Made by a program: the position numbers and the translations under genes. This document shows positions 53,825-63,131 of a stretch of 64,000 nucleotides of DNA, piece after piece. The DNA comes from Bacteroidota bacterium (GTDB lineage Bacteria > Bacteroidota > Bacteroidia > UBA4408): positions 62,001-126,000 of the forward strand of contig JADKHO010000002.1 in assembly GCA_016721765.1 (NCBI GenBank). The letters run 5' to 3'. Each line of letters begins with the position of its first letter. Position 1 is the stretch's first letter. A model generated the notes under the pieces. It was not told the origin of the DNA, did not search any database, and saw nothing but the letters and a program-made list of their open reading frames with translations.

Positions 53825-55081
53825 ATGGAAACGATAAAAAAGAAGATAATCATAGTAGGTGGTGGATTTGCCGGCATTCAACTGGTGCGCAATTTGGATA
53901 AAAGTCTTTTTGACATTTTGCTGATAGATAAAATCAATCACCATCAGTTTCAACCCTTATTTTATCAAGTAGCCACCTCGCAGCTTGAGCCTTCCAGTAT
54001 ATCTTTTCCATTGCGCAATATTTTTAAGGATAAGAAAAACCTTCAAATTCGACTGGCAGAAGTACTTCAGGTTATGCCTGCTTCCAAAAAAATCGAAACC
54101 AGTATTGGTGATTTTGAATATGATTATTTAGTGCTTGCCATGGGCTGCAAAACCAATTTTTTTGGGAATAAAGAGATTGAAGAAAATGCGTTTACCTTAA
54201 AATCAACTTCCGAAGCCATTGCCATTCGAAACCACATACTCAAAACATTCGAAGCAATCATTTCAAGTAATGAAGAAGAAAAGCAAGGCTTAATGAACTT
54301 AGTGATTGTTGGCGCTGGTCCAACAGGAGTGGAGCTTGCAGGAGCATTCGCCGAAATCAAAAAACACATTCTTCCGAAAGATTACCCGGGAATTGATTTT
54401 TCGAAATTTAATATCGTATTGGTGGAAGGGAGTGCACACAGCTTAAATAACATGAGTGACACTGCAAAAAGCGCCTCCTTGCATTATTTGAATGAAATGG
54501 GAGTTACTTTTCTTAAGGAAACGATAGTTGAGAAGTATGACGGTAAGTTGCTCACATTTAAAAATGGTAATTCCATCCAAACAAAAACTGTAATATGGGC
54601 AGCAGGTGTAATTTCCAATACTTTACAAGGAATCCCTGACACTTGCTATGGCCCGGGAAAGCGCTTGAAAGTAAATCGAATTAATAAAATTAGTGACTGT
54701 GAAGCTATTTTTGCTCTTGGAGATATCGCTTATATGGAAACACCCAAATATCCCAAAGGCCATCCTCAAGTTGCCAATGTTGCCATCCACCAAGCCAAGA
54801 ACCTCGCAAAAAATTTGAATCGTTTATCGTCCGGTAAAACTGAGCAAGAATTCGAATACAAGGATTTAGGATCGATGGCTACAGTAGGAAGAAACAAAGC
54901 AGTAGTGGATTTACCCTTTATCCATTTTAAGGGATATTTTGCTTGGTTAACCTGGATGTTTTTGCATCTAATGCTGATTCTAAGTGTGCGCAATAAACTC
55001 ATCATTTTTATCAATTGGGCTATCGCTTATTTTACAAAGGATAGCTCATTACGATTGATCTTAAATCCCGGGAAAAAATAA
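53825..55081 (+). CDS. ndh: Type II NADH:quinone oxidoreductase (NDH-2)
   Basis: From ATG 53825 (418 residues; a TTG at 53807 adds six). The FAD-binding motif is IIIVGGGFAGIQLVRNL, the NADH-binding motif LVIVGAGPTGVELAGAFAE, and the FAD contact IFALGDIAYMETPKYPKGHP. The C-terminal segment FAWLTWMFLHLMLILSVRNK with a basic, amphipathic tail attaches it to the membrane. It oxidises NADH and reduces menaquinone without pumping. A single gene. Confidence 0.94.
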   Translation: METIKKKIIIVGGGFAGIQLVRNLDKSLFDILLIDKINHHQFQPLFYQVATSQLEPSSISFPLRNIFKDKKNLQIRLAEVLQVMPASKKIETSIGDFEYDYLVLAMGCKTNFFGNKEIEENAFTLKSTSEAIAIRNHILKTFEAIISSNEEEKQGLMNLVIVGAGPTGVELAGAFAEIKKHILPKDYPGIDFSKFNIVLVEGSAHSLNNMSDTAKSASLHYLNEMGVTFLKETIVEKYDGKLLTFKNGNSIQTKTVIWAAGVISNTLQGIPDTCYGPGKRLKVNRINKISDCEAIFALGDIAYMETPKYPKGHPQVANVAIHQAKNLAKNLNRLSSGKTEQEFEYKDLGSMATVGRNKAVVDLPFIHFKGYFAWLTWMFLHLMLILSVRNKLIIFINWAIAYFTKDSSLRLILNPGKK

Positions 55082-55138
55082 ACTCCGAAAATTTCGATTT
55101 ATTTATAGAATATAAATGCCCTGATTTTATTGATTTGC

Positions 55139-55918
55139 TTAATAGTTGTCAGCTATTAGCAACTTCTTCTTTACAATCAATTTTTCATTTTCGCGCACTT
55201 CTATAAAATATACTCCCTGTGCTAAATTTCCGCGAGTAAGCGTGTACGAATTTCCTGAAACGCTACTAATTTGTTTTATCGCTTGCCCTAAATAATCATA
55301 CATAATAATCTTGGCATTCAACAATGTTTTACCGAACTGCAAGAGGGCTTGCGAGGAGAATGGCTGCGGAATAACAGTAAGTTGTGCCTGCTCGGAGATG
55401 CTTTGAATTCCGGTAACATCCTCCATACGAATTAAATCAAAAAGTCCTGTAACTAGGAGGGGGCCTGTAACCAAACCTCCATGTAAAATTACAATTGCAG
55501 TATCGCCCGAAGCAAGCGCAAAGTTTGATTGTACGGATAATTCCGTCCATGTATTCGATGTAGTGGTACTGCCCAATTGTAAAGTGATTTGACCATTATT
55601 GATGGTTCCGAAATATAAACCTATAGGAAAATTAGTAGTAGCTTTTGCCCAGCAGGAAAGGGTGTACGACTTTAAGGGATTAATGGAAGTGATCCGTTGA
55701 AATGCATATCCGGGAAAGCAGGCTTGTAAATTACCACCCATCACTTCAATACACCAAGCACCTCCGTTTGGTGGCGCATCCGGAGTAGAAATAGACCCGC
55801 AAGTCCATTCCCAATTCGATAAATCTGCCATTGAATTGTTTTCAAAATTTCCATTTAAAATTTGTGCTTTTAATGAAATGGCAACAGTCATGAACGAAAG
55901 AATAAATATTTTTTTCAT
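55139..55918 (-). CDS. T9SS-sorted secreted protein with carbohydrate-binding-like domain
   Basis: A 259-residue protein with a signal peptide (MKKIFILSFMTVAISLKAQ). One beta-sandwich domain (about 20-165; NGNFENNSMADLSNWEWTCG, then YTLSCWAKATTNFPIGLYFG) has the layout of CBM4_9-like domains. A T9SS sorting domain follows (VIPQPFSSQALLQFGK ... QGVYFIEVREN), where NP is replaced by QP. It probably binds a polymer at the surface. Confidence 0.82.
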   Translation of the reverse strand: MKKIFILSFMTVAISLKAQILNGNFENNSMADLSNWEWTCGSISTPDAPPNGGAWCIEVMGGNLQACFPGYAFQRITSINPLKSYTLSCWAKATTNFPIGLYFGTINNGQITLQLGSTTTSNTWTELSVQSNFALASGDTAIVILHGGLVTGPLLVTGLFDLIRMEDVTGIQSISEQAQLTVIPQPFSSQALLQFGKTLLNAKIIMYDYLGQAIKQISSVSGNSYTLTRGNLAQGVYFIEVRENEKLIVKKKLLIADNY

Positions 55919-56021
55919 TTTAAATTAAATTAGGGTTAGTACTAAATTTTTCATTTCAGAAGCTTTACAACTTCATTAAACATGACAGTCCAAAAGATGA
56001 AAACGCTGCTTGAACAAAAAT

Positions 56022-57395
56022 TTAGTTTAACATGTATCGCAAATTTAATTGCACTGCATATTGCTGGAAGCGCTCGCTGTAAGGATAAGCGGCTATATAA
56101 ATAGATTTGCTGAAATTTTTATAGGTCGGGACAATCTCAAATTGCAGGTGATTATTGATTGCATAATTAATTGAAATGCCGCCTCCATAACTAAAGGAAG
56201 AAGCTTTTAAATCTACTTTCCGAATAGAAACATATTCGAAATTTTCAAAATCATAACGATATCCTTTCACAAGTATGAGTTTATGATAAGCCATTTCCGG
56301 CACCAAGTAAAAGCTAATCTTAGATTTCTTGTAGAGTTGATAACGCAATCCAAGCGGAACGGCAACATAGGTGAATTTATTTAACGTATTTCCATCTTGT
56401 TTGTCATTAATGTTGTAAAAGGCTCGATGTACTGTAACTATTGGTGTAGGGGAGGTAGTTACTTTACTTGAGTCATAAAAATAAACTGCTTGTTGATTTT
56501 TGATTTTTTGCGCCAATTGCACATACATAATTCCGCTGTAGATTTCGATTTTTGGAACCGGCTCATAGTTCACATACACCTGATAATTTAGTTGCACAGT
56601 AGGTTTATCAGTTGAATCCCGATAAGCTGCTACAATTTGATATGAACCTTTTTCCTTATGTTTTACAAAACTCATTGCAGGAGATACGCCAATTCCAATG
56701 CTCCATCTGCTTTTTTTGTCGTTTTGTAAAACACTATCTTTTACTGAAAGCATCAATACGTCAGTAGATATAGAATCATTGGTTTTGACTGTTATGCTAT
56801 CCCTGCTTTTCGGTATCGAATCAATTGAAATGATTGTCAGCGGTTTTTCCAAAATTTCTTGAACTTCTAAATTGCTTTTTACAAAATTTTGTACTGTTAA
56901 AACTACATTTCCCGTGGTATCATGTTTAGTAATTGGGCTTTGTGTCTGAGGTTGTGGATAATGAAACGGCTTCTCGTTGCTTGCTTGCGCAGTTTTTTGT
57001 ATGATGGCAGGTAAACTACTAACATTTTCCGATTGATATTTTGAATCTTGCCTATTCCGTGCATGAGAGGCATTGGCTTTTTCTAGCGTAGAATTTTGAA
57101 GCAAAGAAGTAGCATTTTGAATGGTTGCATTTTCAGTATTAGTAGCTGCTTGCTTTATTTTTTTATGCGTAACAGTAGTTTGAATGGGAGCAGGATTCCC
57201 AATATAATATAGCAGCAGCCCTCCACTAAGCAAGGCAATGGTTGTGAAAAAAAATATAATTATTCTCCTTTTTCTTTCACGCAAACGAATATCTGCTTCA
57301 ACTTTCTCCCAAATGGAGGCGGAAGGTTCAATTGAAAAGTTCTCGAAGGAACTTTTAAACTCCTTGTTCAAATCTTCCTGTTCTTGAAGCATCAT
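56022..57395 (-). CDS. Anti-sigma-like membrane protein with C-terminal beta-barrel
   Basis: A 457-residue protein. The N-terminal 45 residues (FENFSIEPSASIWEKVEADI) resemble anti-sigma sensor regions of Bacteroidota. Next is a basic stretch RLRERKRR, a membrane helix (about 45-64), a long polar linker (70-215), and a beta-strand-rich C-terminus of the outer-membrane beta-barrel kind (about 225-457; SIGIGVSPAMSFVKH ... QFEIVPTYKNF). The gene overlaps the sigma-factor gene by 41 bp. It probably holds the sigma factor in check and may span the envelope. Confidence 0.83.
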   Translation of the reverse strand: MMLQEQEDLNKEFKSSFENFSIEPSASIWEKVEADIRLRERKRRIIIFFFTTIALLSGGLLLYYIGNPAPIQTTVTHKKIKQAATNTENATIQNATSLLQNSTLEKANASHARNRQDSKYQSENVSSLPAIIQKTAQASNEKPFHYPQPQTQSPITKHDTTGNVVLTVQNFVKSNLEVQEILEKPLTIISIDSIPKSRDSITVKTNDSISTDVLMLSVKDSVLQNDKKSRWSIGIGVSPAMSFVKHKEKGSYQIVAAYRDSTDKPTVQLNYQVYVNYEPVPKIEIYSGIMYVQLAQKIKNQQAVYFYDSSKVTTSPTPIVTVHRAFYNINDKQDGNTLNKFTYVAVPLGLRYQLYKKSKISFYLVPEMAYHKLILVKGYRYDFENFEYVSIRKVDLKASSFSYGGGISINYAINNHLQFEIVPTYKNFSKSIYIAAYPYSERFQQYAVQLNLRYMLN

Positions 57396-57927
57396 TACTT
57401 ATTTTATGTTCAGCACTTAGTTTTTGAAGCAGCATATTTCTTGCCTTCATGTATTGTGAGCGCGAAGTCGCCGCTTTAATTCCAAGTAGCATTCCAATTT
57501 CTTCATGCGAATACCCTTCAATTGCGTATAAATTAAAAACGGCTTTGTAGCCGGTAGGCAATTGTTGTATCAGCTCAATCAATTCCTTTTCCCGGAAGGG
57601 GTGAACCACCACCTTAGTATCACTAATTTGCTCAATAGGCAGTCCACCCTGCGAATCATTAAATGGGTGACGCGATTTAATGCCATTTAATGCAGTATTA
57701 ATTACAATTCTTCGAATCCAGGCACCCAATTCTCCTCTCTTTTCCCATTGGTGTAGTTTTCTAAAAATGGTGATAAAAGCATCTTGTAAAAAATCCTCCG
57801 CTTCTTCTCTCGAATGGGCATACCGATAGCATACACCAAGCATTTTAGGTGCAAAGTGCTCATAAAGCTGCTTTTGTGAATCGCGCTTACCTTTTAAACA
57901 AGCTTTAACCAGTTCAGATTCATTCAC
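57355..57927 (-). CDS. ECF sigma factor
   Basis: A 190-residue sigma-70 family protein with the usual two regions. Sigma2 is LYEHFAPKMLGVCYRYAHSR with EEAEDFLQDAFITIFRKLHQ. Sigma4 is LPTGYKAVFNLYAIEGYSHE with EIGMLLGIKAATSRSQYMKA. It starts at a GTG (57927), and no in-frame ATG precedes it. Coupled by a 41-bp overlap to the anti-sigma/beta-barrel gene. CAAAAATA at 57984-57991 is a possible -7 element. The regulon is unknown. Confidence 0.93.
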   Translation of the reverse strand: MNESELVKACLKGKRDSQKQLYEHFAPKMLGVCYRYAHSREEAEDFLQDAFITIFRKLHQWEKRGELGAWIRRIVINTALNGIKSRHPFNDSQGGLPIEQISDTKVVVHPFREKELIELIQQLPTGYKAVFNLYAIEGYSHEEIGMLLGIKAATSRSQYMKARNMLLQKLSAEHKISNDASRTGRFEQGV

Positions 57928-58021
57928 GCAAATGCGAATTACATGGTTGACAACTGTTTTGATGAAAACGTTGCTTGCCCTATCAAAAATAATGGAATAT
58001 TCAGTTTGTAGATTATATCGC

Positions 58022-58543
58022 TCAGAGTTTTGCTAAAGCAGATGGTAATTTCATCTCTCTCCGCCAAGCCGCCAACTGCCCCAGGTGCATGGCTTCGTGA
58101 TTGATGCACATAAAACAAATCATATCTAAAAGTGTAGGTAGGTAAGCGGAAAATCGCCAATTGAAATTATGCTTCAACTTTGTTTTATCAAGCGCAAGAA
58201 ACAAGCGCTTTACTTTTTCGTGTTGCTGCTTTAATTCTTGCAAAAGTAATTCCTTAGCGGGATATTTGCTTGCATCGGTATCCGGTAAACGCGGGTCACC
58301 GGGGCCCTTTCGTAAAAAAAGTAAATCCCATCCGTCAGGCATTACCAATGTTGCTCCCAAATCTTCTGCCAATAATGCGGCTCCAGAAACTAAATGGCCA
58401 AGCGTAAATGCCGGATGATTTACCAATCCAACAGCGGGAATAGTAGTCATCTGCTCAGCGCTTACATCCTCTACTAATTTTTGAGCGTAAGCAAAATTTA
58501 AATCGTATTGATTTACTAGTATTTGTAGCGTAGGGTCCAACAT
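58022..58543 (-). CDS. DinB-family protein
   Basis: A 173-residue four-helix protein. PAFTLGHLVSGAALLAEDLG and INHEAMHLGQLAAWRREM carry the histidines that form the DinB metal site. Often a thiol-dependent transferase or of unknown role. It heads a run of minus-strand genes downstream of the DUF6855-like gene (33 bp gap), probably in one operon. Confidence 0.86.
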   Translation of the reverse strand: MLDPTLQILVNQYDLNFAYAQKLVEDVSAEQMTTIPAVGLVNHPAFTLGHLVSGAALLAEDLGATLVMPDGWDLLFLRKGPGDPRLPDTDASKYPAKELLLQELKQQHEKVKRLFLALDKTKLKHNFNWRFSAYLPTLLDMICFMCINHEAMHLGQLAAWRREMKLPSALAKL

Positions 58544-58576
58544 TACAGCGGATATGGTTCAGCTAATACATTAAAT

Positions 58577-58984
58577 TTATTTCGCCCGCATTTTATTTCC
58601 TTTGGCATCATGCGTTAGTTCTACCCATCCCAATTTTTCCATTAAAGGCGGAATGTACATTCCAAATCGTCCGCGCAGTCCCTTCTTTAAACCATACCAT
58701 CCTTTTACAGGATTTTTTTCGGAGCGTCCCCAAGCTTCCACCGTTCCTTCCTTTGCTGGCTTTTGTTCGTCTGCGCTTCCCAATTCCATCCAATCGCCAT
58801 ACTTTTTTAGCATTTCATGCAAATCGCTTAAACAACGCAGGTCATAATGCAATACCGTTTTTCCAACGGTGCACACAAGAATCTCTTTACCTTCCTTTTC
58901 ATCCACATGCATGGTATATTCCGAACTTAAAGGTGGAGTTTTTAGCAGTAATGGTTTTTCTTTTGTTCCAATTTTTGATTTCAT
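58577..58984 (-). CDS. Small conserved protein, DUF6855-like
   Basis: A 135-residue protein. It contains LLLKTPPLSSEYTMHVDEKE, TVLHYDLRCLSDLHEMLKKY and GRFGMYIPPLMEKLGWVELT. I associate this layout with DUF6855, but from memory only. No membrane segment or catalytic motif is seen. It sits in a block with GNAT, VOC and DinB genes that look co-transcribed. Confidence 0.7.
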   Translation of the reverse strand: MKSKIGTKEKPLLLKTPPLSSEYTMHVDEKEGKEILVCTVGKTVLHYDLRCLSDLHEMLKKYGDWMELGSADEQKPAKEGTVEAWGRSEKNPVKGWYGLKKGLRGRFGMYIPPLMEKLGWVELTHDAKGNKMRAK

Positions 58985-58995
58985 GAGATTTGATT

Positions 58996-59595
58996 TTAGT
59001 TGATGTAATACCTTACCATTGGCCGATTTTTGGATGTTTGATCTACAATTTTGAAGCCGGCTCTTTCGAAAGATTTATAAAGTCCAATCCAAGCAAAGGC
59101 ATCCGGAAGTTTTTCTTGTGTGGGGATGGTAGGATAGGCCTCCACAATTTTTATTCCTTGTGATTTAGCATAAGCACAAAGTCCCTTTAATAACGCAACC
59201 GATACGCCTTGCTGCCTGAATTCTTTGGAAATAAAAGTACAAGGTATCGACCAAACGGCATTGTCATCAATAGGTTTATGCACTCTTGATTTTTGAAGTT
59301 TGATAAAATCTTCACGCGGCGCAAAGGCACACCAAGCAATGGCTTCGCCTTCATACAGCGCAAGCATACCGGTTGGGGCCTTGTTCCACACCAATTCCTT
59401 CATTGCATTTTTATTTCCATCGTTTGTCTTGCCTTCCACATAATCAGCTTTATTTAAACGGTAATACATGCACCAACAATTTCCACAGGCTCCTTTTGGT
59501 CCAAAAAGTGCTGTGAATTTAAGCCAATTGTTTTTTGTTAATGGCTCAAACGTTAGCGCCTTAATGAAACTGTCGTTGTCTGCATTGATTTTCAT
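58996..59595 (-). CDS. GNAT-family acetyltransferase
   Basis: From ATG 59595 (199 residues; the TTG at 59604 adds three). N-terminal GACGNCWCMYYRLNKADYV with a cysteine pair is typical of one GNAT subgroup. The acetyl-CoA loop is FRQQGVSVALLKGLCAYAKS. The C-terminal strand segment AFAWIGLYKSFERAGFKIVD closes the fold. The substrate is unknown. Starts 22 bp after the VOC gene. Confidence 0.88.
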   Translation of the reverse strand: MKINADNDSFIKALTFEPLTKNNWLKFTALFGPKGACGNCWCMYYRLNKADYVEGKTNDGNKNAMKELVWNKAPTGMLALYEGEAIAWCAFAPREDFIKLQKSRVHKPIDDNAVWSIPCTFISKEFRQQGVSVALLKGLCAYAKSQGIKIVEAYPTIPTQEKLPDAFAWIGLYKSFERAGFKIVDQTSKNRPMVRYYIN

Positions 59596-59617
59596 ATTGT
59601 TCAACTAACAATAAATC

Positions 59618-59986
59618 CTACATCAAATTAAATTCACCTACATGCCATAAAACTCCTGACGGATCGTGTATAAAACATTCGCTACCCCAATCCAATTTGC
59701 GCACCGGCAACAGCTTTATTTCTTTATATTTTGATGGGAGATTCAAGCTTGATACTACTTCCCAAAAACGAGCAACATTATCCACTTCCATAAAAACCAT
59801 CGTATTATCCACCCAATCTTTTACATATGCATCCTGCAAATAGAAACCAAAACTACCGGAATTGAAATAAGACATGTTCGAAGAAATTACATTTTCTTTG
59901 AACCCAAGGTCACGGTAAAAATTTCTTGACACATCATAATTTTTCGCACCGATAAAGGGGCGAATGGATTTAGCTTTATGTTCCAT
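59618..59986 (-). CDS. VOC-family (glyoxalase/bleomycin-resistance-like) protein
   Basis: A 122-residue cytosolic protein with the paired beta-alpha-beta modules of VOC proteins (FIGAKNYDVSRNFYRDLGF, FYLQDAYVKDWVDNTMVFME, WGSECFIHDPSGVLWHVGEF). It may bind or modify a small electrophile or drug. It begins a run of small accessory genes toward lower coordinates. Confidence 0.86.
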   Translation of the reverse strand: MEHKAKSIRPFIGAKNYDVSRNFYRDLGFKENVISSNMSYFNSGSFGFYLQDAYVKDWVDNTMVFMEVDNVARFWEVVSSLNLPSKYKEIKLLPVRKLDWGSECFIHDPSGVLWHVGEFNLM

Positions 59987-60130
59987 GCTACTGATAAAGA
60001 ATTAATTTGCTTCGACTATTGTAGTGCCAAATTAGGTATATAAATGCAAAAATACTAGTAGCTATAAATAGAAAATCAAGTCAAAAAATGAGCAATTGCA
60101 AAAAATCAAAGCTATAGCGTTTGTAGAAAA

Positions 60131-60592
60131 TTAAATACGTTCATTTAATTGAGCATCCAAATATGCTGTAAAATTTGGATTAGGAGCTTGCATCAAAATA
60201 TGTTTAACCCAAGCATTTCGCTCGTGCCAAATTACAGCTAGTTCCCACACACAGGTTACACACCCATTTTTTGAAATTAATTTAATCGCATTCGCTTCTA
60301 ACTTATATGCACAAATTTGAAGCATATTTTCATCCATCCAAGAACTTAGAACAGCAAAAAATTCCTTTTCACCCTGATGCAAAATTAGGGTAGCATGCTG
60401 ATGCGATTTGTATCCGGGAGTTTTGCAATTATTCAACCAATTTGGAAGATCCTGCTTAACACGATATAATTTAGAATATGCAATTTCAGTAGTTTTAGTT
60501 GAAATGCCATAAATTTTAACTTTCCATTCAAAGTATTCATGTATCTCTAAAAAGCGGATAAATCTGGGCGTATAGCTTGATTTGAAATTCAT
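60131..60592 (-). CDS. Conserved-looking protein of unknown function
   Basis: A 153-residue protein with aromatic-rich strands and helices (RFLEIHEYFEWKVKIYGIST, HQHATLILHQGEKEFFAVLS, CVTCVWELAVIWHERNAWV). A CVTC pair at residues about 115-118 could bind metal. I do not recognise the family. It lies 4 bp after the M1-like gene stop and may be translated with it. Confidence 0.7.
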   Translation of the reverse strand: MNFKSSYTPRFIRFLEIHEYFEWKVKIYGISTKTTEIAYSKLYRVKQDLPNWLNNCKTPGYKSHQHATLILHQGEKEFFAVLSSWMDENMLQICAYKLEANAIKLISKNGCVTCVWELAVIWHERNAWVKHILMQAPNPNFTAYLDAQLNERI

Positions 60593-60596
60593 TCGG

Positions 60597-63131
60597 TTAC
60601 TTTTTCAAATTTTCCAAATACTGATTTTCATAATTCTGAATAGCTTCCATTAACAGCGCATCTTCAGCAAATTTGATACGCAATGCTGCATAAACTTCCT
60701 TGCCGCGGCTATCGGCTAACATAGTTAGCAATTGCACATTTTGAAAAATATCATTTAAATCATTTTCAATTAAAGATTTTGTAAAGCGATCGAAAAGAAT
60801 AGGGTAGGCCGCTTCAGCTTTTTCTAAAGCACAAATAGTATTTACAGCCGCAAAGGGATAATCCCAAACCGGTGTTGCTAAATACCATCGTGGCGATTTA
60901 TTATCCTTTAAGCAGTTTAATGAAAACTCTAAGGCGCGCGGATCTCCTAGTTGTTGAAGTCCGTTTAAGGCACTAATTCGGCTTTGACTTTTCCAAGAAG
61001 GTTTTTTGTCTAATGCTATCAAGGTTTCAAATGCTAACGGACTTTTTGTTTTTCCCAATGCAATAGCAGCTGCATTAACTACTCTGTCGCTTTTATCTGT
61101 TAACGCATTTATATAGATATCGACATAATTAGCGTCTGCTGAATTGCCTAAAAAAGAAATTGCTGAAGTTTTAAGCCACGAACTTTCATTTTTTATCAAG
61201 TTTAACAGCAATGCTTCTGTAGCGGCGCTCGGAGTTTTGGAGCTGATTTTTCTTAAGGCGCCCAATGCATACATGCGATATCTCCAATAAGCATTTGATT
61301 GTATTTCATTTTTAAATGCTGCTTCCACTTTAGCTTTGTAAGTTAAATCAATAGTGGTATCCATTGCACTGCCAACAAGGGCATCCATTGCTTTTTGACG
61401 TGCTAAAACTGATTTACTGTTTGCTAACTGGTACAGATATTCTTCTTTTGTTTTCTCAAATTTTGTTTCACAAATCCATGTTTCTTCCCAATCAAAATTT
61501 AGCATTTTTGGAGATTCAGTTAGATGAAACGTAAACACATTTTCCTGCTTTGCTTCGAGCTGAATTTGTTTTATGTTGTTATCCATTTCAATTTCTACCA
61601 TTCCTTTAAAATATCCTACTTGTTGCTGCTTGTTGGTTGAATCGAGGTTTTGTGTTTGCGACACATGCAATTCCAATTCTTTCTTCGGGAGGTTATATAC
61701 TTGTGTTACTTTAAATTCTGGTAAGCCAATAGCATCTACCCATTGTTCAAAAAACCATTGATAGGACTTTCCTGTGACAGCATTGACTACCTCAATGAAA
61801 TTGTCAGTTGTAACTTGTTTGTGGGCATACTTTTTTACATAGGTGTGAATAATATTCCACCAATTTGTTTCACCTACTTCTTTCTGTAACATACGTAAAA
61901 CAAGCGCTCCTCTGTATTTAGCATAATTGTCGTTTACAAAACCAATTGTATCCTTTTGTAAATTAATTCGGATTGGATGCTTGTAACCTGATTGCCAATC
62001 TGCCAATACAGTTCCCTTTTCGAAGGGTATATAGTAACTTAGATATTCATCTTTAGTGTTATTTTTTGCGGTATAGCATCCGGCAAAATATTGGGCGAAA
62101 GCTGCATTTAGCCAATTATCCTCCCATGATTGAGGTGAAATTAAATTCCCAAACCATTGTCCGGCGAGAGCTTGCACGGCAATTCCATCCCAGAGGTAGC
62201 TAAAATCCTGATGTACTCCATAATCATCGATGTAATTATCGGAAAGCATTCCCAGCATGTGTTGACCGTTCAAGCCAGGGAAAGGGTAATCTTGAAGCAT
62301 CACCTGTGAATACTGATTGAAAGGATATGTGAATCCGGTTTTTTCTTCCAAAAATGCCAGCATGTCCGGCAAAAGTTTGGTGGTTGCTTTTACAGCCTCT
62401 ATTTCATTCGAGTAAGCAAAATTATGAATACTTGCACGCTCAGTTTTTTGAACTACATCTACATATTCTCCCACCACCAGTGATACCAAATAATTTGGAA
62501 ATGATACATTGGAAGCATAGTGAAAAGTTCTTGTATTATCTGCATTAACAATAGTTTCAATTAATTTACCATTGCTTATAACCATAAGCGGTAGTTCTAC
62601 TGTAGCAGTTATTTCGGTGGTATGCAAGTCGGCAATATCTTCCTTACAAGGAAACCAATATTTGTTACCCTCAGGTTCACCACTCGACCAAATTTGTTTG
62701 TGCTTGTTGGGAGTAGTGCTGGTAGGCTCAAAGAAGCGCAAACCTTTACCAAAACTACCCCATATGGCATTTGGATCAGATTTATTTTCGTAAGTTGTGT
62801 GATAGTTAATGGTAATTTTTACCGTATCACCGGAAAGGCAATTTTTATCTAACAATAAAGCAAGTGCATTTTTGGCTGCACTGTCGTTGTATACAAATTT
62901 CAACTTTTTGTTTTTTATGTACACACTCTCAATATGGAGTTTTGCTGCATCTAACAAGAGTATATTGGATGTATTTAGAACTCTTGCAGTTATTTCAGCT
63001 GTGCCATAGGCTTGTCTTTTTTGCCAATCAAATTTTAAATTTAATGCCAGGTGCAACACATCTATCTCTTGCGAAAAAGCAAGAATAGGTAAACAGAGTT
63101 GAAGCAGGAAGGAAAAAAATAGTTTCATCAT
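60597..63131 (-). CDS. M1-aminopeptidase homologue without zinc site (pseudopeptidase) plus HEAT-like repeats
   Basis: An 844-residue protein with a signal peptide (MMKLFFSFLLQLCLPILAFS). The fold follows M1 peptidases: an N-terminal beta-saddle, then FTYPFNQYSQVMLQDYPFPG, then AVQALAGQWFGNLISPQSW and DNWLNAAFAQYF. The four catalytic positions HExxH-x18-E are Q320, A321, G324 and A343, and the GAMEN motif is absent. So it cannot be a normal zinc peptidase. The last 250 residues are HEAT-like repeats (SDRVVNAAAIALGKTKSPLA, RISALNGLQQLGDPRALEF). Expected in the periplasm; a binding or scaffold role is likely. It overlaps the upstream regulator gene by 4 bp. Confidence 0.87.
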   Translation of the reverse strand: MMKLFFSFLLQLCLPILAFSQEIDVLHLALNLKFDWQKRQAYGTAEITARVLNTSNILLLDAAKLHIESVYIKNKKLKFVYNDSAAKNALALLLDKNCLSGDTVKITINYHTTYENKSDPNAIWGSFGKGLRFFEPTSTTPNKHKQIWSSGEPEGNKYWFPCKEDIADLHTTEITATVELPLMVISNGKLIETIVNADNTRTFHYASNVSFPNYLVSLVVGEYVDVVQKTERASIHNFAYSNEIEAVKATTKLLPDMLAFLEEKTGFTYPFNQYSQVMLQDYPFPGLNGQHMLGMLSDNYIDDYGVHQDFSYLWDGIAVQALAGQWFGNLISPQSWEDNWLNAAFAQYFAGCYTAKNNTKDEYLSYYIPFEKGTVLADWQSGYKHPIRINLQKDTIGFVNDNYAKYRGALVLRMLQKEVGETNWWNIIHTYVKKYAHKQVTTDNFIEVVNAVTGKSYQWFFEQWVDAIGLPEFKVTQVYNLPKKELELHVSQTQNLDSTNKQQQVGYFKGMVEIEMDNNIKQIQLEAKQENVFTFHLTESPKMLNFDWEETWICETKFEKTKEEYLYQLANSKSVLARQKAMDALVGSAMDTTIDLTYKAKVEAAFKNEIQSNAYWRYRMYALGALRKISSKTPSAATEALLLNLIKNESSWLKTSAISFLGNSADANYVDIYINALTDKSDRVVNAAAIALGKTKSPLAFETLIALDKKPSWKSQSRISALNGLQQLGDPRALEFSLNCLKDNKSPRWYLATPVWDYPFAAVNTICALEKAEAAYPILFDRFTKSLIENDLNDIFQNVQLLTMLADSRGKEVYAALRIKFAEDALLMEAIQNYENQYLENLKK

